Counted from the stretch's first letter, positions 27,444 to 36,327 are shown. The stretch is DNA of 64,000 nt from Paenibacillus lignilyticus (GCF_017942085.1 NZ_JAGKSP010000011.1:148696-212695); one strand, 5' to 3'. A program made the numbers and translations. The notes: generated by a model from the sequence alone, not told the origin.

Positions 27444-28376
27444 TTAACCTTTTATACCTGTGTTGGCCAAGCCTTGCACAATGTACTTTTGGAAAAAGAA
27501 GAACATTAATAGCGCGGGAATGGTTGCCCCTAGTCCAAGTGTAATAATGAGCGGCCAGTTCGGTATTCCGGCCGGGCCCGCAGCAGCCGACGACAACCTC
27601 GTAATCGCGGCGGGAAGCGTCTGCAAGGAGTCTGTTGAGGTATAGAAGAACGGTGTAGCAAAGTCATTCCATGTCCCAAGCGCGGTCGTAATTGCTATAT
27701 AGGCCATAATCGGCAGCTGGAGCGGTAACAACAGCTGAAAGATAATCCGGATCGTACTCGCACCGTCCACTTTAGCCGCTTCATCCAATTCAAACGGAAT
27801 TTTCTCAATGGATTGCTTCACCAGGAAAGCGCCCATGATATTAATGCTCGGCCCCCCGATGAGGTATACCCACCATGTGTCCAGAATACCTGTACCGCCA
27901 TTAAAGATATGGTTGCCTCCGGCAAACGGAAATCTCGCATACTCCAAATAAGTGGGAATCAAGGCAATCGTACCCGGAATCATTTGCGTACCGAGCAAGA
28001 ACAAGAATAACTGATCTTTCCCTTTAAATTTCAACCTTGCGAATACATAACCCGCCAGGAAGGAGGTCAATAAGGCCCAGAAGGTGTTATAAACCGTTCG
28101 AATCGAGGAGTTAATGAAATACTTCTGTACCCCCGCTTCAGTCGATCCATAGAACAGCACTAAGTAATTTCGCAGCGTCGGCTCCTTCGGTATCGGGAGC
28201 AGTCCCAATACGGATGAAGTAAACTCAGCTCTGCTAAAGAAACCCGCCAATACCATAAATACTAAAGGATATAACAATATAAGGCCGACACCGAACAAAA
28301 CGATATGCGCGAATAGATGAGTTGGCTTAAATTGAACGGCGACTTGTTTCCGAATCTCTGCTGCTGTTGTTGCCAT
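27444..28376 (-). CDS. Carbohydrate ABC transporter permease, MalG type
   Basis: A 310-residue inner-membrane protein with six predicted helices and an EAA loop (PFELDEAAKVDGASTIRII) near residue 200. GGAGGAAGTAAACG precedes the ATG. It starts three bases after the partner permease stops, so the pair is cotranscribed. The ATPase is not encoded nearby. Confidence 0.93.
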   Translation of the reverse strand: MATTAAEIRKQVAVQFKPTHLFAHIVLFGVGLILLYPLVFMVLAGFFSRAEFTSSVLGLLPIPKEPTLRNYLVLFYGSTEAGVQKYFINSSIRTVYNTFWALLTSFLAGYVFARLKFKGKDQLFLFLLGTQMIPGTIALIPTYLEYARFPFAGGNHIFNGGTGILDTWWVYLIGGPSINIMGAFLVKQSIEKIPFELDEAAKVDGASTIRIIFQLLLPLQLPIMAYIAITTALGTWNDFATPFFYTSTDSLQTLPAAITRLSSAAAGPAGIPNWPLIITLGLGATIPALLMFFFFQKYIVQGLANTGIKG

Positions 28377-28379
28377 CGT

Positions 28380-29366
28380 TTACTTCCTCCTTTTCAACGG
28401 GATTGTATTGCTTCTGTCCGAATTCGTAGACCAGCGATAATAGAGCACCGTTACCGCGAATACAACAACTGCCATGACAAGCGATGAGGCTCCCGCCATT
28501 CCCATGTTGAAATCCCAGAAGGCATCCCGGTAAATCCGGAACACGAGCACTTCAGTCTGTCCGTACGGACCACCGTTTGTCATGAACAAGACCTGTTCGT
28601 AAATTTGAATCGCTCCGATCAAGCTGGTGATGACGATGTAGGTTGCGATCGGTTTCAAACCGGGCAGCGTGACATTCATTAATTTGCCCCAGCGGCCGGC
28701 ACCGTCGATTTCCGCCGCTTCGTACAATGTCGGGTCCACGGATTGAAGACCGGCAAGCCAGATGAGCGCAGCTCCGCCTACGCCCTTCCATACCGAGTAC
28801 ACCACGATCCAGAACACGCCCCAGAATACGGAGTACTGCCAAATAATCGGTTCCTTGCCAATCGATTTCAGAAAGTTATTAATAACGCCGTTATTGGTAT
28901 CCAGAAGAATGTTGAAAATTTGAGTCGTTGCAACCGCGGAGGTGACGGCCGGAATGTACCAAACGGAGCGATAGACCCCTTTACCGAACAAGGGCATGTT
29001 CATCAGCAGCGCTGCTCCGAACCCGGCCGTTAAGGTCACTACCGTCACCAAGCCGCCCATCCATATCGATCTCCAGAGCGCATTGTAATACAGCGGATCT
29101 TGGAAGAAACGAATGTAGTTATCGATGCCAACGAACTTCGGACTGCCGGCAATGCCGATCCATTCAAAGAATCCAAGCAAGAAGCCGAATAGAATCGGAA
29201 AACCCGACAGCACAAGCCACCACAATATCATTGGCCCTAAAATAACCGTGGCAATAATCGCATCTCGGTGTTTCTTGGTGAATTTCTTCAGCGCTGACTG
29301 ACTGCTCACATTTACGCTGTTTTGCAGCGAAGCTTGGCCGCTCACAGTTAAACTGCTCTTCTCCAT
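28380..29366 (-). CDS. Carbohydrate ABC transporter permease, MalF/UgpA type
   Basis: A 328-residue permease with a cytoplasmic N-terminal tail of about 35 residues, six helices and an EAA loop (TLYEAAEIDGAGRWGKL) around residue 220. ATG 29366 is chosen because GGGAGG lies nine bases upstream; an in-frame GTG two codons earlier is too close to that site. It forms the channel with the next gene. Confidence 0.93.
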   Translation of the reverse strand: MEKSSLTVSGQASLQNSVNVSSQSALKKFTKKHRDAIIATVILGPMILWWLVLSGFPILFGFLLGFFEWIGIAGSPKFVGIDNYIRFFQDPLYYNALWRSIWMGGLVTVVTLTAGFGAALLMNMPLFGKGVYRSVWYIPAVTSAVATTQIFNILLDTNNGVINNFLKSIGKEPIIWQYSVFWGVFWIVVYSVWKGVGGAALIWLAGLQSVDPTLYEAAEIDGAGRWGKLMNVTLPGLKPIATYIVITSLIGAIQIYEQVLFMTNGGPYGQTEVLVFRIYRDAFWDFNMGMAGASSLVMAVVVFAVTVLYYRWSTNSDRSNTIPLKRRK

Positions 29367-29389
29367 ATTCACACGCCTCCCATGTCGCT

Positions 29390-29695
29390 TTATTTGTCTT
29401 CTCGTTTCAAATCACGGTTTACTCGCTGGAATAACTTTTCAAGTGAAATGACTTTGACATGCGCCAAGTCGCGGTGCATCCAGCTTGATATCGCATTCAT
29501 AATGGCGGAACAGTCTTCCGTGGAAGCGCTGTTATACATGCACGACTTCGTTCCATATTCATTAAACATTCGACTGTCATTTTTATCACTTCCATCTTGG
29601 ATTTGTTTCAATCCGATCTGCTTTGCTTTATCAATTAACGTGGCATCCACAGCGATCGCATGCTCAATTCCGGCCAGTGATGTCGCGACAGTCAC
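29390..29695 (-). CDS. Hypothetical 101-residue protein upstream of the permeases
   Basis: A frame from GTG 29695 ends 23 bases before the permease start. The GAGGGG ahead of it nearly touches the GTG, so the start is doubtful; an internal GTG fifteen codons later is possible. The protein is soluble, Lys/Asp/Ser-rich, with C53 and C62 (SCMYNSASTEDC). No family recognised. It lies on the mRNA leader of the importer operon, so it may be a real small protein or untranslated leader. Confidence 0.35.
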   Translation of the reverse strand: MTVATSLAGIEHAIAVDATLIDKAKQIGLKQIQDGSDKNDSRMFNEYGTKSCMYNSASTEDCSAIMNAISSWMHRDLAHVKVISLEKLFQRVNRDLKREDK

Positions 29696-29735
29696 CCCCT
29701 CGTCTTATTCGTAACATTCCACCTATTAATCACTA

Positions 29736-29771
29736 TAATATAAATTATATTAATTATATCATTGTAGTCAA
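29736..29771 (-). promoter_or_regulatory. Importer-operon promoter with a perfect 17-base palindrome
   Basis: On the minus strand TTGACT (29766-29771) and TATAAT (29744-29749) are 16 bases apart. TAATATAAATTATATTA (29736-29752) is a perfect odd palindrome that contains the -10 box, so binding there would block transcription. Confidence 0.75.
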
Positions 29772-29781
29772 TTGATTTTTA

Positions 29782-29831
29782 CAAAAAAAAACCGACAGTA
29801 CTGTGAATGGTGCATCCACAGCGCTATCGGT
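29782..29831 (-). terminator. Terminator of the first GntR/LacI regulator gene
   Basis: ACCGA/TCGGT and CTGTG/CACAG stems with small internal loops, followed by nine T on the minus strand. Confidence 0.9.
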
Positions 29832-29856
29832 CCTTCATTTTGAATATTGTGCCCGC

Positions 29857-31035
29857 TTAGTTTAACTGACCTGTTGTTTTGCGAATGACAAGGCTTGGTT
29901 GCAGGTTGATCTTCTTATAGCTTGGCTGTTTGCCTCTATTGTCTATCACTTGCAACAACAAGCGTGCGGCTTCTCTGCCGATTTCTTGCTCGGATTGGTC
30001 GATGTACGTCAGCAGGCTGAATTCCTCCAGCAGCGGACTCGGGTTATCGAAGGTAATAATCGAGATATCCTCCGGCACGCGCAGCCCGACTTGCTTGGCA
30101 ATCGACAAGATGTGGACGCCAAGCGCACAATTCAGTGCAATGTAAGCCGTCGCCATCCGGTTCTTAATAAACCGGTACAGCGGGTGAGCCTGGTTCAATA
30201 CCGTTTGGTTCTCACTTGATGTCGTGAATAGTGTATTTACAATCTCTTGCGAAGCATTGACATGGAAGTCCGTCAGAATCAGTGCCGGGTTAATGAGTGC
30301 GCCTTTCTGCTTAAGCGCTTCGTTATAGCCTTGAATCCGCTCCTCCACCGATACTGTCATAAGCGGAGAGTCCGAGCAGATCGCAATGTTCCGGTGACCC
30401 AGACTCCATAGATGATCAACCGCCAATATCGAAGCTTGGACACTGTCAGAGGATACGACATTCGTTTCTACGCCCGGCAGATGACGATCAATCAGCACGA
30501 ACGGGTAGTTCTGCATCTTCAGCGCGATAATTTCTTCGTTGTACACTTCCGCATCCACCGGGAAAATAATCAATCCGTCAACGCTGTTCTTCAGTTCGCG
30601 AATGACTTCCTTCTCCATCTCCTTGGAGTTGTAGGTGAACATCACTACCACGGAATACTTGCTCGCTTCCAGCATTTCCGTGATCCCATGAAGAAGACGG
30701 ATCGCGAAGTAATCGTTGATGAACGGAAAGACCAGGCCAATCTTCGCCCGGTAGCTTGTCCGCTCCGGTACAGCGGCCTCAATAATTGCGCTAGTCGCAA
30801 TATGCGTCTCCGGAATGCCTTTGATGAAGCTTCCTCTACCCGGTATGCGATAGATCCAGCCGTCCTTCGCCAGCTCCGCCAATGCATTAACAACCGTGAT
30901 CCGACTGACCTCGAACTGATCCATTAGGTCCTTCTCCGTCGGAATTTTATCATCCTCTACCAGCTTCCTGGTTATAATCAGGTCCTTAAAATAATTTTGA
31001 ATCTGAATATATAGAGGCTCTCTATCCTGACTCAT
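29857..31035 (-). CDS. GntR/LacI hybrid transcriptional regulator (AraR-like), first copy
   Basis: About 392 residues: an N-terminal GntR winged helix (EKDLMDQFEVSRITVVNALAELAKDGWIYR) and a LacI/periplasmic-binding-protein effector domain from about residue 85. This is the architecture of B. subtilis AraR. ATG 31035 follows GGGGGA by seven bases; an earlier ATG overlaps that site. It lies directly upstream of the importer operon and closely resembles the second copy at 32455. Likely operators are the AT-rich palindromes at nearby promoters. Confidence 0.9.
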   Translation of the reverse strand: MSQDREPLYIQIQNYFKDLIITRKLVEDDKIPTEKDLMDQFEVSRITVVNALAELAKDGWIYRIPGRGSFIKGIPETHIATSAIIEAAVPERTSYRAKIGLVFPFINDYFAIRLLHGITEMLEASKYSVVVMFTYNSKEMEKEVIRELKNSVDGLIIFPVDAEVYNEEIIALKMQNYPFVLIDRHLPGVETNVVSSDSVQASILAVDHLWSLGHRNIAICSDSPLMTVSVEERIQGYNEALKQKGALINPALILTDFHVNASQEIVNTLFTTSSENQTVLNQAHPLYRFIKNRMATAYIALNCALGVHILSIAKQVGLRVPEDISIITFDNPSPLLEEFSLLTYIDQSEQEIGREAARLLLQVIDNRGKQPSYKKINLQPSLVIRKTTGQLN

Positions 31036-31355
31036 GAGCCAATCCCCCATTATCTATTTATTTCACCGCACGTACCTTTATATCAAATATATCATAAACA
31101 TCTTGGATTATAAAGCAACCTAACATGGTGCACGCAATAAAAATGCTCCCCTGCCCACAACCAAACATTTATGCATTTTATTAGTTATTTTACCTTCTAA
31201 GGCGTTGCTTTAAACAATATAATGATCATGTTAAATCATTTAAATACATGCTTGGCAGGAGGTGGATTACGGAGACCGCAATTAAGGCGTGCAAAGCTCA
31301 GCAACCGTGTATCATTAGTTCATTCATTTCATAACCAAGAAAGCGGGATGATAAG
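31036..31355. other. Divergent intergenic region between GntR/LacI gene and secreted-protein gene
   Basis: An imperfect AT palindrome (TTTATAT ... CATAAA, about 31078-31099) lies before the regulator gene. TATAAT near 31219 may be the -10 of the plus-strand gene, and AGGAGGTGG near 31258 is a ribosome-site-like sequence with no usable ORF after it. No RNA family recognised. Confidence 0.35.
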
Positions 31356-32339
31356 GTGAGAACAAGCAAACTAGGCAGTCTCCTGTTAGCCGTCGCATTG
31401 ATTAGCGCTGTATTCGCAACACAGGTATTCGCCGCCCCTCCATCAGATCCAATCAGAGCAGAGCTCAAAGGTAAAATTGCGAACGTCACCGGCGCCGTCG
31501 CTAAGAAGTTCAATGCCAAAGACAATCTGGGCAACAACATGGATACGGCCAAAATCATCGCAAACCCTTATGTATCCGGTCAATTTCTCGCCGTTTATCA
31601 TACTTATACGACCGGCGTAGCGAAACTAAATCTCGCTAAATCAACTGATCTGCTCAATTGGACGTTCATCCGCGCACTCGCTGGCTCATCCGGCAACAAC
31701 GCTACGCAAGGTGCAATTAAAGCCGCATCAGATGGCGGTTTCGTCGTCGCTTGGGAACAGGAACCGAACAATCATTTGAAGGTTGCTTATTACAGCAGCT
31801 GGAGCAATCTGCAGAACGGTATCGCCTCCAAAACCTACAACTGCCCAAGACAGCTGTCCAGTTATGCTGAAGGTACGCCGAATATTTACTCCGCGAGCAG
31901 CACGAGCGTTGATATCGGCTTCCATTACTTCAAGAACGGCGACGTCGATCGCCAAGCGCGGGGCACACTAACGAACTTTAACTCGTGGTCAAGCAGCACG
32001 CAACCGAATATGGATAATGCCCTCTTGTATTGGGGTGTGCTCGGCAACATCGGCGACCGTGACTCGATGGCCTACAAAGGCTATACTTTCGGACTCATGG
32101 AAGGCCAATTTACGAAAAACGACTTCGGCTCTTTCCGTCCTTTTATCTATGACTACGCAACGGGCAACGCGGAGCCGCTTGCTATGACGACGCCGGCAGG
32201 ATCGACAGCCTTCGGCAATCCGTCCTTCACTACCGTCACAATAAACGGGCAAGCTGCCGTCGTTGTCTCGATGATTATTTTCTCAGAAGGCGCGCAAGGC
32301 AGCGAAGGCGGTCAATTGATTTATTATTTCTACCAATAG
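31356..32339 (+). CDS. Secreted protein with beta-propeller-like repeats (possible GH43/sialidase-like fold)
   Basis: A 327-residue exported protein. Signal peptide to about residue 27 (VFA cleavage). The body has recurring strand blocks such as FLAVYHTYTTG, GFVVAWEQEP, VDIGFHYFKNGD, typical of five-bladed propellers (STDLLNWTFIRAL resembles the GH43 'S.DL.NW' block). Catalytic acids cannot be assigned. GTG start with only a weak GGGATG ribosome site. It is the only plus-strand gene between the two GntR/LacI genes and ends at a shared terminator. Confidence 0.6.
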   Translation: MRTSKLGSLLLAVALISAVFATQVFAAPPSDPIRAELKGKIANVTGAVAKKFNAKDNLGNNMDTAKIIANPYVSGQFLAVYHTYTTGVAKLNLAKSTDLLNWTFIRALAGSSGNNATQGAIKAASDGGFVVAWEQEPNNHLKVAYYSSWSNLQNGIASKTYNCPRQLSSYAEGTPNIYSASSTSVDIGFHYFKNGDVDRQARGTLTNFNSWSSSTQPNMDNALLYWGVLGNIGDRDSMAYKGYTFGLMEGQFTKNDFGSFRPFIYDYATGNAEPLAMTTPAGSTAFGNPSFTTVTINGQAAVVVSMIIFSEGAQGSEGGQLIYYFYQ

Positions 32340-32373
32340 CAGTCCGAACGGATTACAATCTCAAAGCAACAAA

Positions 32374-32410
32374 AGAGAAACCCACGGTTTCATTAACCAT
32401 GGGTTTCTCT
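32374..32410. terminator. Bidirectional terminator between convergent genes
   Basis: AGAGAAACCCACGGTT pairs with AACCATGGGTTTCTCT (one mismatch) around TCATT, serving the secreted-protein gene and the opposing regulator gene. Confidence 0.85.
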
Positions 32411-32454
32411 CTTATATGTCCGATTATTTAATCGTTATCAGATGCAAGCAGCTT

Positions 32455-33651
32455 CTAGCCCTTGACGTACTGAAAGACAGGACCGGTCGACTGACCGACG
32501 ACCAGCTTAGGTTCGAGCACGATTTTGTGATACCCTTCCTCATCGCTCGGACGATCCAGCAAATCCGTCAAAATACTAGCGGCGCGGCTGCCGATCTCCT
32601 CTTCCGATTGTGCGATATGCGTATACCATTCCTGGCTGTCGACCTCCGAAGACGGGTCATCGAACGACAGAATCGATAGTTGTCCGGGGACATGCAGCTT
32701 CATGCTGCGGGCAAACCCGGAGATGTAGAGAGCGAGCTTCGCGTTCAACGTAATATACGCGGTTGCTTGACCGTTCTTGAGGCAGCGAGCCAGTGCATGG
32801 GCATCGTCCTTCTGATCATAATCGATCACAAGCTCCGTCAGAATGAGCGCCGGATCAATCATCGCGCCCCTTTGCTTGAGCGCTTCAACATAACCGGCAA
32901 TCCGCTCCTCAACCGTAACTGTCGGAAGCGGCGAGTCCGAGCAGATTGCAATATTCCGATGGCCAAGCTCCCATAGATGGGAGACCGCCAATTGCGCTCC
33001 CAGCCTGCTGTCCGAGCAGACGAAATGCGTTTCTACCCCCGGTAAATAGCGATCTATGAGCACGAATGGGAAATGGCTCATTTTGAGCGACAGGATCTCC
33101 TCATTGTACGTCTCGGCATCGATCGGGAAGATGATCAGACCCGCTACATCCTTCTGGAGCAGCTGAACTATCGCTTCTTTCTCGAATTCTTTGGAATGAT
33201 TCGTTAAGATGACGGCCAGGTAATAATCGCTGTGTTTCATTATCTTGTTCATTCCCTCAATCAAACGAAGGGCAAAATAGTCATCCAGCGATGGAATGAT
33301 AAATCCGATCATTCTTTTGCCGACCGGACGCTCACGTTGCACGATTTCCCGCTTCTCGCGTATTTGCTCCGTTACTACCGGCAGATTCTCAGATGGTGAA
33401 GGAGGTACCTCGGGAACGAAAGGCATATCCTTGCTGACAAAGCTGCCCCTGCCCGGGATCCGATAAATCCAGCCTTCCTTGGCAAGCTGGGTTAATGCAT
33501 TGGCAATTGTGATCCGGCTCACATTGAAATCGACCATCAATTCCTTCTCGGAAGGAATTTTCTCGTCGATCGTCAGCGCTCCGGAACCAATCAGCTTCTT
33601 GAAATGCTCCTGCACTTGGAGATAAAGCGGCTGTCGCTCTTTCTGCATCAT
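32455..33651 (-). CDS. GntR/LacI hybrid transcriptional regulator (AraR-like), second copy
   Basis: About 398 residues with the same layout as the copy at 29857: GntR helix-turn-helix (EKELMVDFNVSRITIANALTQLAKEGWIYR), a proline-rich linker, and a LacI-type effector domain. The DNA-reading helices of the two copies are nearly the same, so they may share operators while sensing different sugars. ATG 33651 follows GGGAG by six bases; a second ATG is next to it. It stands downstream of the second GxGYxYP gene with a palindrome-containing promoter of its own. Confidence 0.9.
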   Translation of the reverse strand: MMQKERQPLYLQVQEHFKKLIGSGALTIDEKIPSEKELMVDFNVSRITIANALTQLAKEGWIYRIPGRGSFVSKDMPFVPEVPPSPSENLPVVTEQIREKREIVQRERPVGKRMIGFIIPSLDDYFALRLIEGMNKIMKHSDYYLAVILTNHSKEFEKEAIVQLLQKDVAGLIIFPIDAETYNEEILSLKMSHFPFVLIDRYLPGVETHFVCSDSRLGAQLAVSHLWELGHRNIAICSDSPLPTVTVEERIAGYVEALKQRGAMIDPALILTELVIDYDQKDDAHALARCLKNGQATAYITLNAKLALYISGFARSMKLHVPGQLSILSFDDPSSEVDSQEWYTHIAQSEEEIGSRAASILTDLLDRPSDEEGYHKIVLEPKLVVGQSTGPVFQYVKG

Positions 33652-33680
33652 CAATTGCTCCCAACCCATAGTTAATAACT

Positions 33681-33727
33681 TATTTAATATAATAAATACA
33701 ATACTTTGATATATTATATGTTGTCAA
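33681..33727 (-). promoter_or_regulatory. Promoter and AT-rich palindrome of the second GntR/LacI gene
   Basis: TTGACA on the minus strand (33722-33727) with a weak -10 (TATTGT, 18 bases on) and TATTTAATATAATAAATA (33681-33698), a palindrome with one mismatched pair, just downstream, as expected for autorepression. Confidence 0.6.
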
Positions 33728-33731
33728 CGGA

Positions 33732-35753
33732 TTATTTAGTCGATGAATTAGGTTCAATCGGCAGACCTTTGCTTTCGCGAACCAGCTGAAAATACGTGTC
33801 CGGACGTACGAAAACAACATCTGTATTCGACAAGTAATGGTCCCTTGCGTTCACGAAATTCTGATAGGAAACCTGCCAAGGATTGGCTTGAATGGCGACG
33901 AAAGCAGGGGATTTGCCATCCCATTTCTTAATCGCCGCCTCGATGCCATTGGTCAGGTCGCCTTCCGTGCTGCCATAAGAGACATTCAACTCTTGACCCG
34001 GAAGCTCATTCTTGTAAACCTCAATCTTGCCTGTGCCAAATTGGGAGGTAAACCCAAGCAGCGAAGGTGCATGCTCAGCGAAACGATTGGCAGCCTCCGG
34101 CGTAATTTCCCCTTTCACGTAGTTCCAAATGGTCAAGACCCGAAGTCCCGCTCGCGACATATAATCATTGGTGCGAGTGACAAAGTTGTCCAGCCCCTCT
34201 CCGTCCTTCCAGAAGTTCGGGTACGTATAGCCCATTCCCGAAGGACCGGAAATTAACGCATCGTTCGGCGTTGCGGTTTTGTACAAGAAATTGAGGATCC
34301 CCGGCATCGTATCCACCATTAACGGCGAAACCGTCCAGCCCAGCGGCACCTCACCGCGGTCAGGCGTATCCCAGAATTTCTTGAACGAATGCTCCATATA
34401 CTGCAAGTTATCGCCATCGCTCAGGATGAACGACACGTAGATTTTATTTTCCAGCGGCGGTTTCTTCGGCAGTTCAGGTACGGTAATTTCGCGCGAGGTT
34501 CCGCTAAATACGCTTAGATTAGAGGAATAATCGCTCGCGACGGTAGCTAATCCGAAATCGGATGTCTTCTTTACCCCTTCTCCCTCATCCGGCCACCACC
34601 CCATATAGAGTCCGCTTCCGTAAGGCATATCCGTCAGAAATTTATCCAGCAGCTCGCTTTCCTTCGGCTCTTTCGGATTGAGCCACACGACGGCTGCCGT
34701 GAGATTCATCGCGTAATCTCTGAGATAAGACTTGAGCGAAGGATCGAGGCCGATGATCACGCGGTGCGTCACTTTAGGCCAATAATTCGACAGCATAAAT
34801 TCGTAGACTTCCAGCTTGGATGTGAAATCCCCGCGCAAATCTTCCAGAATAGGCAGGTTGTAAGGATCTCCCGTCAGCTTCTCCACCAGTGCCGGAGGTG
34901 CAACAATCCCGTCCTTAAGGCCTGCAATCGTCGTTGCCAGATTGACGGTATCCGGCTGGCTGTCATCATAGACCACGATGCCTTTTACTTCCGAGCGATA
35001 TTTGTCCAGCAGCTTCCAGTTATCCTTCTCTTCTTTATAGGCAAGTCCGAGCGAAGCCAGCCATGAAGTTCCCGTGCTGCCATTCACATTATCCGTGAAC
35101 GCGTACAAGCGAGGTTGGGTTTTGTTGACCACGCCTTTCAACGAAGTGAATACGAGATTCTCCTCCTTGCGAAGCGCCCAGGAGATGCCGACATCGAATA
35201 GTTTCAAGGTCGATTTGCCCGTCCACTGAACCCGAAACTCAAGTGAATGCCCACCTTCCGGGACGGTAAAAGGAAGCTCGAAGCTTTGAGACGCATTCGG
35301 CAGCTTGAAATCCCAGTTCGATACATCAAGCGACGCGAGAGTCATACCCGCTTCTTGATCGAGCACTTCCAGTTTCGCCACAACCCCATTCTCATTCGCA
35401 AAGCTGTCCACCTGCATGTTCACGATCGCCTTGTTCTCGCCGGCCGGAATGTTCGTTTGATCCGTAATGTCCAGCATCGGAACATTTGGCGCATCGCTGC
35501 CTGCAGCGGCAAGCCAGCCATCTCCATCCGCTTTGCCGGTCTTATGCGCGAACGAGGCATCCTCCGCCTGATAGTAGAAGTTGTCTGTAGTGTACATCAG
35601 ATCGAGCGTCGAAGCCGGTTCCTCGAACGTGGGCAATGCTTGCCCCTCCGGCCAATGGACTCCCTCACTCTTCGCAGGCCAGGCAAAATAAGCGGTGACG
35701 GCTGCAGCAGCTACAACAACTAAGGAACCGAGTAGAATAAATCTGCCTTTCAA
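33732..35753 (-). CDS. Secreted or membrane-anchored GxGYxYP-family protein (second copy)
   Basis: A 673-residue protein starting at TTG 35753, which follows AGGAGGAG; a longer frame adds 22 implausible residues. The N-terminus is a hydrophobic segment (FILLGSLVVVAAAAV) acting as signal or anchor. A beta-sandwich at about 57-192 precedes the N-terminal domain (195-340) and the GxGYxYP domain with GPSGMGYTYP at 503-512. In the first copy the beta-sandwich lies between the two domains instead. Flanked by GntR/LacI genes; function in glycan use inferred. Confidence 0.85.
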   Translation of the reverse strand: MKGRFILLGSLVVVAAAAVTAYFAWPAKSEGVHWPEGQALPTFEEPASTLDLMYTTDNFYYQAEDASFAHKTGKADGDGWLAAAGSDAPNVPMLDITDQTNIPAGENKAIVNMQVDSFANENGVVAKLEVLDQEAGMTLASLDVSNWDFKLPNASQSFELPFTVPEGGHSLEFRVQWTGKSTLKLFDVGISWALRKEENLVFTSLKGVVNKTQPRLYAFTDNVNGSTGTSWLASLGLAYKEEKDNWKLLDKYRSEVKGIVVYDDSQPDTVNLATTIAGLKDGIVAPPALVEKLTGDPYNLPILEDLRGDFTSKLEVYEFMLSNYWPKVTHRVIIGLDPSLKSYLRDYAMNLTAAVVWLNPKEPKESELLDKFLTDMPYGSGLYMGWWPDEGEGVKKTSDFGLATVASDYSSNLSVFSGTSREITVPELPKKPPLENKIYVSFILSDGDNLQYMEHSFKKFWDTPDRGEVPLGWTVSPLMVDTMPGILNFLYKTATPNDALISGPSGMGYTYPNFWKDGEGLDNFVTRTNDYMSRAGLRVLTIWNYVKGEITPEAANRFAEHAPSLLGFTSQFGTGKIEVYKNELPGQELNVSYGSTEGDLTNGIEAAIKKWDGKSPAFVAIQANPWQVSYQNFVNARDHYLSNTDVVFVRPDTYFQLVRESKGLPIEPNSSTK

Positions 35754-35829
35754 TGGATCTCCTCCTATTGGGGTGATGGTTGGGTGATGGTTGGTTGATG
35801 GCTGTTCCCGTGTTGTCAAAGTTCTTAAT

Positions 35830-35854
35830 ATTTACTATAATATATATAATAAAT
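35830..35854 (-). promoter_or_regulatory. AT-rich palindrome upstream of the second GxGYxYP gene
   Basis: A 25-base imperfect palindrome whose outer arms are ATTTA and TAAAT, with inner TATA pairs, about 75 bases before the TTG start. It resembles the palindromes at the importer and regulator promoters. A clear -35/-10 pair is not obvious. Confidence 0.5.
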
Positions 35855-35859
35855 AATAT

Positions 35860-36095
35860 CTAGGATGAAAAGGTCGTACAGGAGCCTCCCCTGCACCACT
35901 CGCCATCACCGAGCTGGACTTGCATGCCGCTTGCTGCAACTCACCCTCACAATCCACACTGCCAGAAACTAGCATCTCTCATGCCGGATGCCGTATGCCA
36001 CGCAACGCATTCCGCTAGCCGCTCGCACACTCGCCGCAATCGCATCCCCCTCACAACCCACCTGCCACATGCCAGTACTCGCATTTCTCTCGCCG
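35860..36095. other. Noncoding spacer without recognised features
   Basis: C-rich on the plus strand. CCCTCACAA-CCAC-CTGCCA and a following GCAT-TCTC-GCCG occur twice about 110 bases apart (near 35943 and 36050), a degenerate direct repeat. No frame with a ribosome site. Confidence 0.4.
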
Positions 36096-36102
36096 AAAAA
36101 AT

Positions 36103-36287
36103 CTAACGAATCGTAGAAGCCTTATTTGGCCGAATATCGAGGCTTTGAAATTCTAACGAATCGTAGAGGTCTTATTGTGGGAGAATCAGCACCAAAACAC
36201 CTAAAAAGCATCAAATAAGGCTCGTACGATTCGTTAGAATTTTTTTAGAGCTAATTTCGGGCAAATAAGACCTGTACGATTCGTTAG
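36103..36287. repeat. Four-copy intergenic repeat element B
   Basis: Direct units start at 36103 and 36153 (CTAACGAATCGTAG ... CTTATT), inverted units end at 36237 and 36287 (CAAATAAG ... GTACGATTCGTTAG). Spacing 50, 84, 50. The whole element could fold as one long imperfect hairpin. It ends nine bases before the T tail of the next terminator. Confidence 0.9.
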
Positions 36288-36295
36288 AGCATCCG

Positions 36296-36327
36296 CAAAA
36301 AAAAGCCGCCGACTAAGCCGGCAGCTT
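36296..36327 (-). terminator. Terminator of the alditol-oxidase-like gene
   Basis: AAGC-GCCG/CGGC-GCTT stem, one mismatch, followed by TTTTTTTT on the minus strand. Confidence 0.85.

Noticed and set aside
31255..31330. c-di-GMP riboswitch considered (GGCGTGCAAAGCTCAGC)
   Set aside because: Only the GCAAAGC piece resembles the GEMM motif; the GGCAAACC half, the tetraloop helix and a terminator are missing.
35924..36106. A 60-codon plus-strand frame before repeat element B
   Set aside because: Rich in His, Thr, Arg and Pro, no ribosome site, and contains a degenerate direct repeat.
36103..36287. CRISPR array considered for the repeated CTAACGAATCGTA units
   Set aside because: Only four copies, two of them inverted, spacers not unique sequence of regular length, and no cas genes in the window.
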